Source: CAIWHR01 sp963811685 (lineage in GTDB: Bacteria > Pseudomonadota > Gammaproteobacteria > Burkholderiales > Casimicrobiaceae). Taken from it: a DNA stretch of 64,000 nucleotides. This document shows, piece after piece, positions 26,778 to 37,108 of the stretch (position 1 is the first letter of the stretch; each line of letters begins with the position of its first letter). The position numbers were made by a program, and so were the translations under genes. Under the pieces are notes generated by a model. That model was not told where the DNA came from. It saw only the letters and a program-made list of their open reading frames with translations, and did not search any database. The stretch spans positions 124,001 through 188,000 of the forward strand of contig CAWESK010000019.1 of assembly GCA_963811685.1 (NCBI GenBank), read 5' to 3'.

Positions 26778-26805
26778 CGGGGTCGGGCAACAATGCCCGG
26801 CCCCG
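26778..26805 (+). terminator. Hairpin terminator after the CHRD gene
   Basis: CGGGGTCGGGCA (26778-26789) and TGCCCGGCCCCG (26794-26805) form a 12-bp stem with one G-T pair and an ACAA loop. The following T-run is weak (ATCATTTG). It lies between the convergent CHRD and oxidoreductase genes. Confidence 0.6.
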
Positions 26806-26874
26806 ATCATTTGTGGGGTGCCGGCGTCGGGTTCTCTCACCCTGGGCGCGGGTCGACGCGTGGCGCGCCGGCGT

Positions 26875-28400
26875 TCACCGTTCGACCCACTTGCGCAGCA
26901 ACCAGCCGCCGAGCGTTCGCCGGCGCGTCCGCGCGAACGCATTCGCCGCCTGCTTGATGGCCTCCGCTTGCGTCGGATAGGTATGGATCACGCGCGCGAC
27001 GGTGCGCAAGGCCGATGCCCGCGACCATCGCCAGCGAGATGCCATTGATCATTTCGCCGGCATGGCGCGCCACGATCGTCGCGCCCAATATCGCATCCGT
27101 GCCGTCGCGCACGTGGAGCTTCACGAACCCTTCTTCCTCGCCATCGGCAATCGCGCGGTCGACATCGTGCATCGGCACCGTGAACGTCGTCACCGGAATG
27201 CCGCGCTCACGCGCTTCCCTTACGTAGATGCCGACGTGGGCGATTTCCGGGTCGGTGTACGTGCACCACGGAATCGTCAGGGCGCTGACGCGCCTGCGGC
27301 CGAGCAGCAGTGCGTTGTGGACGACGATCCGGGCCGAAGCGTCGGCGGTGTCGGTGAACTGGTGCTCGAGGCAGACGTCGCCGGCGGCGTAAATGCGCGG
27401 GTTGGTGGTGCGCAGGAAATCGTCCACCCGGATTCCACGCTCGGTGTCGTAGGCCACGCCTGCGGCTTCGAGGTCCAGGCCTCCGACGGCGGGAGTCCGG
27501 CCGATGCCGGTCAGGATCTGATCGACGCAGATCGTCGCGACGTTGCCGTCGTTCAGCGTTTCGACGCATTTTCTTGCCACCTTCGACACGCACGTTGACT
27601 ACTCTCGTGTTGAGGTGGATCTCGACGCCGTCGCGCGCCAGCGCGTCGCTCACCATCTGCGCGGCATCGCGTTCCTCCTTCGGCAGGAACAGCGGCTCGT
27701 CGTGCGCGATCACGGTGCGCGTCCCGAAGCGGGCGAACGCCTGCGCCAGTTCGCAGCCGAGCGGGCCGCCACCGATCACGAGGAGGCTCGGCGGCAGCGC
27801 GGTCAGGTCGAACACGGTCTCGTTGGTCAGGTAGCCGGCAGCGGCCAGCCCGGGAATCGAGGGCAGCATCGAGCGAGAGCCCGTTGCGATCACCGCCTTC
27901 TTGAAACGAAGAGGGGTGCCGTCGACGTCGACCGCGTCGCCGCCGGTGAATCGTGCGGTACCGAAAAACACGTCGATTCCGTGCGCTGCGAGGCGTACGG
28001 CGGAATCGACCCGGCTGAGGCGCGTCCGGATGCGCCGCACGCGCTCCATCGCCGTCGGAAAGTCGACCTCGATGTGATCAGGTTGCCTGGCACCGTAATT
28101 CGCGGCGTTGCGCATCTCGGCGTACAGGCGCGACGTGCGGATCAGGGTCTTCGACGGCACGCAGCCGTAGTTGAGGCAGTCGCCGCCCAGCAGGTTGCAT
28201 TCGACCAATGCGACCTTCGCGCCCAGCGCGGCGGCACCGCGCGCGGCGGCGAGTCCCGCCGGCCCGGCACCGATGACCAACAGGTGGTAAGGCTCTCGGG
28301 GTTCCGGGTTGTGCCAATCCGGCGGCCGGGCGTTGGCGCGAAGCTCGTGGTCGTGCGGACCTTCGGCCGGTTGCGGGAGCGGAGGCGGCGGCAGCTGCAT
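26875..28400 (-). CDS. FAD/NAD(P) disulfide oxidoreductase, MerA-like (two frameshifts)
   Basis: A class-I pyridine-nucleotide disulfide oxidoreductase of about 508 residues. The FAD-binding motif is LLVIGAGPAGLAAARGAA and the redox-active disulfide is GGDCLNYGCVPSK. The NAD(P)-binding motif is LLVIGGGPLGCELAQAFARF, and a second FAD motif reads IYAAGDVC. Frame changes occur near 27580 and 27010. The corrected C terminus reads VIHTYPTQAEAIKQAA and ends LLRKWVER. No N-terminal HMA domain is present, so mercury reduction is unlikely to be its role. It is the last gene of the sugar-phosphate operon, 26 bases after the glycoamylase-like gene. Confidence 0.82.
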
Positions 28401-28426
28401 GGGATGTTCGCGACGTGGAGGGTCCG

Positions 28427-29704
28427 CTACAACCAACCGCCCCGAAAGCCCGCGCGACGCAGGCCGTTGCGGATGCACGGATTGCCTCGCCCCAGTCGCC
28501 AAGGCAGGCCGGAGCGGCAGTTCTCGATCATCAGCACGATCATTCCCTGGTCGAGGCCGAAGAAGCCTTCCGATATCCAGCCGCCGGGCCCGGCTTCGCG
28601 GACCGTCGGGTTGAAGCCGCTGGCGCGGACCAGCTCGCGAGCGCTGCGCGCGCACATGCTGCGCACCGCCGGCAGCGCGATTTCCGGCGCGAACGCGATC
28701 GACGAGAGCGTCGATGCGCCGGCGATCGTGCCGTCGTCGGGCCCGTAGGGCACGCCGCGCGCGGCGTAGCCGTAGAACGCCTGACGACGTCCGGCAACGA
28801 GGCGGGGCTCGGCACTCGGGCCATCGCCTGCCGAAAGACCCCAGCAGTCGGCAGCGTAACCTTCGAAGCCGTGCGGGTTGCGGATCGCGTATTCGCGCTG
28901 GACGTAGGTCGCGCGGCGGCTGTTCTCGAAATAGTCGCAATCCTTTTCGCGCATGAAGGCGTCCTTAATGCCGCGAAAGTCGATCCACGCGTGCGAGAAC
29001 TGGTGGATGAAGAGAGGGCCGGCATAGAGGAAGTCGTATCCGTACAGGTGTTCCCACTGGTAGGTCACGGTCCACGCAGCGAAAGCTCTCGCTCGGTCAG
29101 CGGATGGGTCGGCGAGCCGAGACCCAGCACGTAGAGAAGGATCGCCTCGCTGTAGCCTTCCCAGCCGTAGTGCAGGAAGCCGGACTCGGGTTTCCAGCCG
29201 TGCATCAGCGCGGAGCCGTCGTGTTGCGCCCAGCGCCAATCGACCCTGCCGTAGAGCGCATCGGCGAGGCGGCGCAACTCGTTCTCGGACGGCGTATCGG
29301 CGTCGAAGTACGCGGCGGCGGTCAGCACGCCGGCCATCAGGAACGCGGTGTCGATCAGCGACAGTTCGGACCGCCAGACGCGCCTGCCGGTCTCCATGTC
29401 GAGAAAGTGGAAGTAGATAGCCGCGGTAGCCGGTGGCGTCCGGCGCTCCGGACTGGTCGCTGCTCATCAGGAAGCGCAACGTCGCGAGCGTGCGCGCCAC
29501 GGCGTCCGCGCGGTCGATCCAGCCGCGCTCGACGCCGACCGGATAGGACGACAGCGCGAAGCCGATCACCGCGATGCTCGACGGCGCGCCGTCTCTCGTG
29601 GTGTCGGCGACGAGCCCATTCTGCAGATTCGTGTTCTGCAGGAAATAGTCGAAGGCGGCGCGCTGCAGTCCGTCGAGCATGGCTTCGTCGGCGGGATCGA
29701 CCAT
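28427..29704 (-). CDS. Glycoamylase-like (DUF2329-type) protein (two frameshifts)
   Basis: A protein of about 425 residues resembling the glycoamylase-like domain found in cyclic-glucan-synthase-associated proteins. It begins MLDGLQRAAFDYFLQNTN. In the middle frame comes METGRRVWRSELSLIDTAFL, then GWEGYSEAILLYVLGLGSP. The C-terminal part has YDFLYAGPLFIHQFSHAWID, REYAIRNPHGFEGYAADCWG and GWISEGFFGLDQGMIVLMIE. Frame breaks are near 29410 and 29075. An alpha/alpha-barrel glycoside hydrolase fold is expected; the glycan substrate is not known. No signal peptide is seen, so it may be cytoplasmic. It follows pgm by 16 bases. Confidence 0.75.
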   Translation of the reverse strand: MVDPADEAMLDGLQRAAFDYFLQNTNLQNGLVADTTRDGAPSSIAVIGFALSSYPVGVERGWIDRADAVARTLATLRFLMSSDQSGAPDATGYRGYLLPLSRHGDRQARLAVRTVADRHRVPDGRRADRRRVLRRRYAVRERVAPPRRCALRQGRLALGATRRLRADARLETRVRLPALRLGRLQRGDPSLRAGSRLADPSADRARAFAAWTVTYQWEHLYGYDFLYAGPLFIHQFSHAWIDFRGIKDAFMREKDCDYFENSRRATYVQREYAIRNPHGFEGYAADCWGLSAGDGPSAEPRLVAGRRQAFYGYAARGVPYGPDDGTIAGASTLSSIAFAPEIALPAVRSMCARSARELVRASGFNPTVREAGPGGWISEGFFGLDQGMIVLMIENCRSGLPWRLGRGNPCIRNGLRRAGFRGGWL

Positions 29705-29720
29705 GGCGACGCGTCGCGCT

Positions 29721-31419
29721 TCAATCCCGCGCTTGCGGGCCAGGCGAGGCGATCGCCCGGTCGACGATCGCCTGCGCTTCGCTCAGGATGCGCTGCAGGT
29801 GCTCCGCGCCGCGGAAACTCTCGCGCGTAGATCTTGTAGATGTCCTCGGTGCCCGACGGCCGCGCGGCGAACCAGCCGCTCTTGGCGATCACCTTGATGC
29901 CGCCGATCGGCGCGCCGTTGCCCGGCGCGTTGCCGAGGATGCCGGTGATCGTCTCGCCGGCGAGCTCGGTCGCCTCGATGCGCTCCGGCGCGAGCGCCGC
30001 AAGCTGCTTCTTCTGCTGCGCGCGTCGCCGGCGCCTCGATGCGGTCGGCGACCGGGTCGCCGAACTCGTGCGCCAGCTCGACGTACAACGCGCCCGGGTC
30101 GCGCCCGCGGCGTGCGCGTGATCTCGGCGGCGAGCAGCGCCGGCACGATGCCGTCCTTGTCGGTGGTCCAGACCGTGCCGTCGCGGCGCAGGAAGGCGGC
30201 GCCGGCGCTTTCCTCGCCGCCGAAGCCGAGCGAGCCGTCGAGCAGGCCGTCGACGAACCACTTGAAGCCGACCGGCACTTCGTAGAGCGTGCGGCCGAGC
30301 CGCGCGGCGACGCGGTCGATCAGCCGCGTGCTGACGACGGTCTTGCCGACCGCGGCATTCGCCCTCCACTGCGGCCGGTGCTGGAACAGGTAGTCGATCG
30401 CCACCGCCAGGTAGTGATTCGGCTCGCAGCAACCCGGCCTGCCGGCGTGACGATGCCGTGGCGGTCGTGGTCGGTGTCGCAGGCGAACGGCGATGTCGAA
30501 GCGGTCCTTGAGCGCGAGCAGGCGCTGCATCGCGTAGGGCGACGACGGGTCCATGCGGATCTGGCCGTCCCAGTCGACCGTCATGAAGCGAAAGGTCGGG
30601 TCGACCTCGTCGCTGACGACGGTGAGGTCGAGCCGGTAGCGCTCGGCGATGCGCGCCCAGTAGTGGACGCCGGCGCCGCCGAGCGGATCGACGCCGATGC
30701 GGATGTTCGACGCGCGGATCGCGTCCATGTCGATGACGCTGCCGAGGTCGGCGACGTAGGCGCCGAGGTAGTCGTGGCGGTGCGTCGTCGCGCGCGCGCA
30801 GCGCCTGCGCGTGCGGGATGCGCCTGACGCCCGTCCAGCGCGCGCTCGAGCAAGCCGTTGGCCGCCGCCTCGATCCAGCCGGTGACGTCGTCGCCGGCCG
30901 GCCCGCCGTTCGGCGGGTTGTACTTGAAGCCGCCGTCGTCGGGCGGATTGTGCGACGGCGTGACGACGATGCCGTCGGCGAGCCCGCGACGTGCGGCCGC
31001 GGTTGTGCGTCAGGATCGCGTGCGAGATCGCCGGCGTCGGCGTGTATTCGTCGTCCGTCGGCCAGCATGACGTCGACGCCGTTGGCCGCCAGCACCTCGA
31101 GCGCGCTCGCGCGCGCCGGCTGCGACAGCGCGTGCGTGTCGATGCCGAGGAAGAGCGGCCCGTCGATGCCGTGGCTCTTGCGGTAGCTGGCAGATCGCCT
31201 GCGTGATCGCCAGCACATGCCATTCGTTGAACGAGACGTCGAACGACGAGCCGCGGTGCCCCGAGGTGCCGAAGGCGACGCGCTGCGCCGGCACCGACGG
31301 GATCGGGGACCTCGGTGTAGTACGCGGTGACGAGCTTCGGCGACGTCGACGAGCAGCGACGGCGGCGCCGGCTTGCCGGCGAGCGGGCTGATCCGGGCGG
31401 CCACGGCGTTGCGTGGCAC
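29721..31419 (-). CDS. pgm: Phosphoglucomutase (many frameshifts)
   Basis: An alpha-D-phosphohexomutase of the E. coli Pgm type (about 545 residues), interconverting glucose-1- and glucose-6-phosphate. Recognisable pieces in order are FGTSGHRGSSFDVSFNEWH, FLGIDTHALSQPA, EVLAANGVDVM, RIGVDPLGGAGVHYWARIAE, TFRFMTVDWDGQIRMD, VGFKWFVDGLLDGSLGFGGE and SGWFAARPSGTEDIYKIYA. The phosphoserine loop after EYTPTPAISHAIL is broken across frames. About ten frame changes occur; three I checked (near 31315, 31290 and 29825) are each explained by one surplus base. The GTG at 31419 (VPRNAVAARISPLAGKPA) is the best start. The gene is probably functional once corrected. Confidence 0.8.
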
Positions 31420-31435
31420 GCCTTCTGGATCGCGC

Positions 31436-32536
31436 TCACTGGGACACCGCCGCCAGTTGCGAGCTCTTCTCCGCGATGCGCGACAGCAGCGCCCGCCACG
31501 ACTTCGCGAACGCGTCGGCGCCTTCGCGCTGCAGGCGTGACGGCCAGCGCGTCGTCGTCGACGCCTTCGCGCCGCAATTCGTCGAGCACCGCCTCGGCAT
31601 TGCCGCCGTCGACCGGCATCGGCGCGCCGACCTTGCCGTGGTCGGCGAACGCCTGCAGCGTCTTTTCCGGCATCGTGTTGATGGTGTCGGGCGCGGCGAG
31701 CGCCTCGACGTAGAGCGTGTCGGGCGCGGCCGGGTCCTTGGTGCCGGTGCTCGCCCAGAGCAGCCGCTGCGGATGGGCGCCGGCCTGCGCGAGCTTCTGC
31801 CAGCGCGCCGAGGCCGAGCAGGTCGCGGTAGGCCTTGTAGGTGCGCATCGCGATCGCGATGCCGAGGCGGTTGCGGTTGCGCGGCGAGACCTTTTCCTTC
31901 ACGGCGACGTCCCAGCGGCTGACGAACAGCGAGGCGACCGACTCGACCTTCGGATCGAGGCCGGCGGCGATGCGCCGCTCGATGCCGCGCAGGTAGGCCT
32001 CGGCGGCCGCCAGGTATTGCTCGCGCGAGAACAGCAGCGTGACGTTGATCGGCACGCCGGCGAAGATCGATTCCTCGATCGCCGGTACGCCGGCCGGCGT
32101 TCCGGGAATCTTGATGAAGAGGTTGGGCCGTGCCGCCGCGCGCATGCAGTCGCGCCGCGGCCTGGATCGTCCTCGCGGTGTCGTCGGCGAGCAGCGGCGA
32201 GACCTCGAGCGAGACCCAGCCGTCGACGCCGCCGGTGGCCTCGAATGACCGGCCGGAACAGGTCGGCGGCCTCGCGTCAGGTCCTGCAGCGCGAGCGCGA
32301 AGAAGAGGTCCTCGCCCGACTTGCCCTGCGCGCGCCAGTGTCGCGGATCGCCGTCGTCGTAGAGCGTGCCGGCGCCGATCGCGTGCTCGAAGATCGTCGG
32401 GTTCGAGGTCAGCCCGGTGATCGACAGCTCCGCGATGTAGCGCGCCAGCGTGCCGTCGTCGAGCATTTCCCGGCTGATGTTGTCGAGCCACAGGCTCTGG
32501 CCGAGGTCGTGCAGCCTTTTGCGTGTTCGGATTCAT
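31436..32536 (-). CDS. tal: Transaldolase (several frameshifts)
   Basis: A transaldolase of about 365 residues, transferring dihydroxyacetone units between sugar phosphates in the non-oxidative pentose phosphate pathway. It begins MNPNTQK behind an AGGAGA site. Then come NISREMLDDGTLARYIAELS and ITGLTSNPTIFEHAIGAGT, the strand with the Schiff-base lysine (LFIKIPGTPAGVPAIEESIF), and SRWDVAVKEK. It ends LLSRIAEKSSQLAAVSQ. At least five frame changes are present. It lies between the HAD gene and pgm in one operon. Confidence 0.83.
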   Translation of the reverse strand: MNPNTQKAARPRPEPVARQHQPGNARRRHAGALHRGAVDHRADLEPDDLRARDRRRHALRRRRSATLARAGQVGRGPLLRARAAGPDARPPTCSGRSFEATGGVDGWVSLEVSPLLADDTARTIQAAARLHARGGTAQPLHQDSRNAGRRTGDRGIDLRRRADQRHAAVLARAIPGGRRGLPARHRAAHRRRPRSEGRVGRLAVRQPLGRRREGKGLAAQPQPPRHRDRDAHLQGLPRPARPRRAGRSSRRPAPIRSGCSGRAPAPRTRPRPTRSTSRRSPRPTPSTRCRKRRCRRSPTTARSARRCRSTAAMPRRCSTNCGAKASTTTRWPSRLQREGADAFAKSWRALLSRIAEKSSQLAAVSQ

Positions 32537-32556
32537 CGATGCTCTCCTGGGTGCCG

Positions 32557-33236
32557 CTACGAGCCGCGCGTGAGTGTCGAAATCGGCCAGATCGCCGATG
32601 CGCTCGATGGTGACGTCGGCGGCGGGGTAGCGCGGCGATGTTGGCCGGGTCGAGCGCGTAGTGGCCCTGTCGCGGAAAGACCGTGGTGAGGCGCTCGCGC
32701 CAGGATCTCCTTCATCGCCGCGAGGATGCGCAGCTTGTCGTCGACCATGACGTAGTGGCGCGCCGGATAGCGGCGCTGCACGGCGTCGAGCATCTGCTCC
32801 TTGTGGACGTAGATCAGCACGCGGCCGTCGACGGCGTCCCACAGCCCCGAGCGCTGCACCTTGCGCGGCTGGAACACGACGTCGCCGTCGGACAGGATCA
32901 CCGTCGGGCCGAACGCGCCAAGGTGGTCGACGACCTCGAGCGCGCGCGGATAGAGCCGCTCGGCGAACGGGTAGTCGACGAGAAAGCTCGACATCAGCAG
33001 CAGCCGCTGGTCGTCCGCGCCGCCGCCGTTCGACGTCGGCGCGATAGCGCTGCAACGCGCCGAGGTAGTCGGCATAGCCGAGTTCGCTGCGCAGCTCCTC
33101 GAAGATCGCCCAGTAGCGATCGGCGCTGGCGACGCCGAACTCGCGCTCGAGGTGGCGCCGCAGGTCGTCGATGATGCGATCGTTGTCGAGCAGCGTGTTG
33201 TCGACGTCGAGCAGGAATACGACGTCCGGCTGTCAT
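32557..33236 (-). CDS. HAD-family hydrolase between zwf and tal (about three frameshifts)
   Basis: A haloacid-dehalogenase superfamily phosphatase of about 225 residues. Motif I is VVFLLDVDNTLLDNDRII, with nucleophile and acid aspartates. Motif II is TVILSDGDVVFQP, the motif III lysine is in YVHKEQMLDA, and motif IV is HYVMVDDKLRI. It probably starts at 33236 in an ATGA overlap with the zwf stop, and ends at 32557, 20 bases before tal. The substrate is unknown. Its place in a pentose-phosphate operon suggests a sugar phosphate or phosphogluconate-related substrate, but this is inference. Confidence 0.75.
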
Positions 33237-34688
33237 GCGGCACGTCCGGCTCGCGGCGAGGCTGGTCTTCGGGCGCCGGGTTGTGCCAGCCGCCGTCGCG
33301 CGGCGATCAGCGCGTCGGCCGCCGCCGGCCCCCAGGTGCCGGGCGCGTAGGGCAGCGCGGGCTGGTGGTTCGACGAGCACCGGATCGACGACCGCCCAGG
33401 CGGCCTCGACCGCGTCCTGGCTGGTGAAGAGCGCGCCGTCGCCGGCCATCGCGTCGCCGAGCAGCCGCTCGTAGGTCGATTCCTCGTTGGGTGCGTCTTC
33501 GCAGAGGTAGAGCTCGCGCTGGTCGCCGACGAATTCCTTGCCCGGGCGCTTGACGCGCGCCGCGAGCGCGATCGCCGAGACCGGCTGCAGCCTGAAACGC
33601 AGGTAGTTGGCGCGGCCATCGGCCGGGTGCGAGTCGTCGAACAGCCGCTGCGGCGGCGGCTGCAGCTGCACCAGCACCTCGACCGCCGTGCTCGGCAGCA
33701 GCTTGCCGGAGCGCAGGTACCACGGCACGCCGGCCCAGCGCCACGAGTCGATGAACAGGCGCAGCGCGCAGAAGGTCTCGACATCGGAGTCGGCGGCGAC
33801 ATCCTTTTCCTCGCGGTAGCCGACGTACTGGCCGCGCACCACGTCGTCGGGCGTCAGCGGGCGCATCGCGTGAAAGACGCTCGCCTTCTCGCTGTGCACG
33901 GCCGCAAAGCCCTGATACGCGGGCGGCTCCATCGCGAGCAGCGCGACGATCTGGAACAGGTGGTTCTGGATCACGTCGCGCAGGCAGCCCGCGCTTTCGT
34001 AGAAGCCGCCGCGCTGGCCGATGCCGAAGTTCTCGGCCAGCGTCACCTGGACGCTGGCGACGTGGTTGCGGTTCCAGATCGGCTCGAGAAACGAGTTGGC
34101 GAAGCGGAAATAGAGGATGTTCATGATCGCCTCCTTGCCGAGGTAGTGGTCGATGCGGAAGATCGACGACTTCCGGGAAGACCGAGTGTGCGATCGCGTC
34201 GAGCTCGCGCGCCGAGGCCAGATCGCGGCCGAACGGCTTTTCGACGATGACGCGGGCGTTTTCGCGCAAGCCCGGCGGCGCCGAGGCTCCGGATCACCGT
34301 CGCGAACAGCGACGGCGGGATCGCCAGGTAGTGCGCGGGGCGCCGCGCGCCGCCGAGGGCGGCCTTCAGCGCCGCGAAGGTCGCCGGGTCGTTGTAGTCG
34401 CCGCTGACGTAGCGCAGCAGCGAGACGAGGCGCTCGAACGCGGGCTTGTCGTCGATCCCGCCTTCGCGCTCGACGCTCTCGCGAACGCGCTGGCGCAACT
34501 GATCGGCACTCCAGCTTCGACGATGCGACGCCGATCACCGGCACCGTGAGCGCGCCCTGTCTTCACCATCGCATAGAGGGCCGGGAAGATCTTCTTGCTC
34601 GGCGAGGTCGCCGGTGAAGCCGAAAATGACCAGCGCGTCGGCACGCTTCGCTGTCGTCGACGGGCGTCGCGGGCGGCTTTAGCTGCAT
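33233..34688 (-). CDS. zwf: Glucose-6-phosphate 1-dehydrogenase (many frameshifts at both ends)
   Basis: Catalyses NADP-linked oxidation of glucose-6-phosphate to the lactone. The clean central frame carries the catalytic motif RIDHYLGKEAIMNILYFRF, then ENFGIGQRGGFYESAGCLRD and VPWYLRSGKLLPSTAVEV. The N terminus is in pieces: MQLKPPATPV, then ADALVIFGFTGDLA and KKIFPALYAMVKTG; four single-base surpluses in about 160 bases explain it. The ATG at 34688 has a GAGGTGAGG site. The C terminus has two competing frames, one giving GGWHNPAPEDQPRREPD, so the 3' end is approximate. Confidence 0.83.
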
Positions 34689-34704
34689 TCCTCACCTCCG
34701 CGCA

Positions 34705-36778
34705 TCAGGCGAATTGCCGCATGACGGCGATCGCCCGTGCGCACACGTTGTCGACCGTGAAGCCGTGCTCGCGCATCAGGACGTCGCCCGGCGCCGATGC
34801 ACCGAAGTGGTCAAGACCCAGCACATCGCCGCGATCGCCGACGTAGCGATGCCAACCCTGCGACGCCCCGGCTTCCACCGCGAGCCGGGCGCCGACGGAC
34901 GGCAGCAGCACCTGGTCGCGATATTCCTGCGGTTGGGCGTCGAAGATCCCCCAGCTTGGCATCGAGACCACGCGCGCCGGCGTCCCTTGCGCCAGCAGTC
35001 TCTGCGCCGCCGCGATGGCGAGAGCGACCTCCGATCCACTGGCGATCAGGATCAAAGCGGGTTTGCCGTCGGGTGCGTCGCGCAGCACATAGGCGCCGCG
35101 TCGCAGCCCATCGGCATCGGCGAACTGCGCGCGATCGAGGGTGGGCACGTTTTGCCTCGTCAGTATGAGTGCCACCGGGCGATCCCGCGTCTCCAGCGCA
35201 ACGCGCCAGGCGACTGCAGTTTCATTGGCGTCGCAAGGCCGAATGACGATGAGCCGCGGAACCGAGCGCAGGCCGGCGAGTTGCTCGACCGGTTGGTGCG
35301 TGGAGCCGTCCTCGCCGAGGGCGATGCTGTCGTGCGTGAAGACGTAGACGACATGCAATCCCATCAGCGCGGCGAGGCGCATCGGCGGCCGCATGTAGTC
35401 GGAGAAGACGAGGAACGTCGCTCCGAACGGCACCGTCGCGCCGTGCGCGGCGAGTCCGTTCAAGATCGCGCCCATTGCGTGCTCGCGCACGCCGAAATGC
35501 AGATTTCGTCCGGCGAAGGTCCAGCCGCCGCCTCCCGAGCCCTGGCGATCGCCGGCGTCGGCGCCGGGCGCTTCGAAGTCGCCGAGATCCTTCAGCGCGG
35601 TATGCGTCGACGGGTCGAGATCCGCCGAGCCGCCGACGAATGCCGGCACGCGCGGCGCGAAGGCGTTCATCACCTTGCCCGACGCGACGCGGGTGGCCAT
35701 GCCCTTGGCATCGGCGGGGAAGATCGGAATGTCGCGGCCCCAATCCGCAGGCAACTCTCCGCGCAGCATTTGCTCGAACTCGAGCGCGAGATCGGGAAAG
35801 GCTTGCGCGTACGCGTCGAAGCGGTCGTTCCACGCGGATTCGGCGCGCGCGCCTCGCTGCGATCGCCTCGCGAAAGTGATCCATGGCCCGATCGGGTATC
35901 AGGAACGTCGGCTCCTCGGGCCAGCCCAGATTGCGCTTGGTCAAGCGAACTTCGTCTTCGCCCAGCGGCGACCCGTGGGCTTCGAACGTGTCCTGCTTGT
36001 TCGGCGAGCCGTAGCCGAGATGGGTGCGCACGAGGATCAGCGAGGGCCGCTCCGTCTCCGCGCGCGCAGCGCGCAGCGCCCGGTCGATCGCGTCGAGGTC
36101 GTTGCCGTCGCCGATCGCCTGGGTATGCCAGCCGTACGACGCGAAACGGCGAGCGCGATCCTCGGTGAACGTGATGTCGGTGCCGGCGGAAAGCGTCACG
36201 TAGTTGTCGTCGTACAGATAGATGAGCTTGCCGAGTCGGAGATGGCCTGCCAGCGAGGCAGCCTCGGAGGCGACACCCTCCATGAGGTCGCCATCGCTGA
36301 CGATTCCGTAGGTAAAGTGATTGACGATGTCGAGGCCGGAGCGGTTGTAGCGCGCCGCCAGCTGCGCTTCGGCCATCGCCATTCCCACGCCGTTGCCGAA
36401 GCCCTGACCGAGCGGGCCCGTCGTCACCTCGACTCCCGGTGTTACGCCGCGCTCGGGATGACCCGGCGTGATGCTGCCCCATTGGCGAAACCGCTTGATC
36501 TCCTCGAGTGAAAGCGCGTAGCCCGTCAGGTGGAGCAGGCTGTACAGCAGCATCGAGCCGTGCCCCGCCGAGAGAACAAACCGGTCGCGGTCGAACCAGC
36601 CGGGATTCGCGGGATTGTGCTCGAGGTGCCGCGTCCACAGCACGTAGGCCATGGGAGCGGCACCCATCGGCAACCCGGGATGCCCGCTGTTGGCCTTCTG
36701 CACCGCGTCGACCGAAAGGAAGCGCAGCGTATTGATGCACAAATCGTCCAGCGAGGGATCGGGCCGGTTCATGGACAT
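34705..36778 (-). CDS. tkt: Transketolase (one frameshift near 35860)
   Basis: A thiamine-diphosphate transketolase of about 690 residues that moves two-carbon ketol groups between sugar phosphates. The N-terminal domain has ANSGHPGLPMGAAPMAYVLW, the ThDP-binding YGIVSDGDLMEGVASEAASL with the metal-ligand DNN-type sequence YLYDDNYVTL, and GPLGQGFGNGVGMA. The C-terminal domain has NLHFGVREHAMGAILNG with the catalytic glutamate, and HDSIALGEDGSTHQPVEQL. One break near 35860 separates the halves. It is the first gene of the operon; zwf follows 16 bases after its stop. ATG at 36778 or 36772 is possible. Confidence 0.92.
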
Positions 36779-36781
36779 CAC

Positions 36782-36973
36782 CTATCGGTCACCCGCTTCG
36801 TCGCGCCACGAATCGATGACTTGATCGAGGCCCTTCCGATGTGCGCTGCGCCGCCGCGGCGTCTCGATTTCGATCGCGCCAGGACACGGCCGAGCTCGAG
36901 TCGCGCACCGGTGATGGACAGGCTCATGCGGATCACCTGGCCCCGACGCCAAAGCCCGTGTTCGCGGTTGCTT
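36782..36973. other. Upstream region of the tkt operon
   Basis: These 192 bases lie between tkt and the tRNA. A broken minus-strand reading (ATG near 36925, ending GLDQVIDSWRDEAGDR at 36782) would need a one-base correction near 36850 and would abut tkt. It may be a small leader gene or noise. No clear promoter hexamers stand out. Confidence 0.3.
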
Positions 36974-37060
36974 TGGTGCCCGGGGCCGGAATCGAACCAG
37001 CATGGCCTTGCGGCCGAGGGATTTTAAGTCCCTTGTGTCTACCAGTTTCACCACCCGGGC
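36974..37060 (-). tRNA. tRNA-Leu (UAA anticodon)
   Basis: The reverse strand reads GCCCGGGTGGTGAAACTGGT at the 5' end, with an anticodon stem-loop GGGA-CTTAAAA-TCCC (anticodon TAA) and a variable arm with a GCCGCAAGGC-type hairpin. The T arm is GGTTCGATTCC, and the acceptor 3' strand CCCGGGC is followed by an encoded ACCA. The G-rich acceptor stem pairs fully. The long variable arm confirms a class II leucine tRNA. Confidence 0.95.
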
Positions 37061-37108
37061 GTGCGCTGATTGTACCGGCCGGAGATCGCACTTTCGCACC
37101 TGTCTGGG

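Noticed and set aside
26875..28400. Mercuric reductase
   Set aside because: The CxxxxC core is shared by all class-I disulfide reductases; no HMA domain, MerR, MerT or MerP is nearby.
28900..34700. Programmed frameshifting in zwf, tal and pgm
   Set aside because: There are too many events without slippery sites or stimulatory structures; they fit random single-base surpluses.
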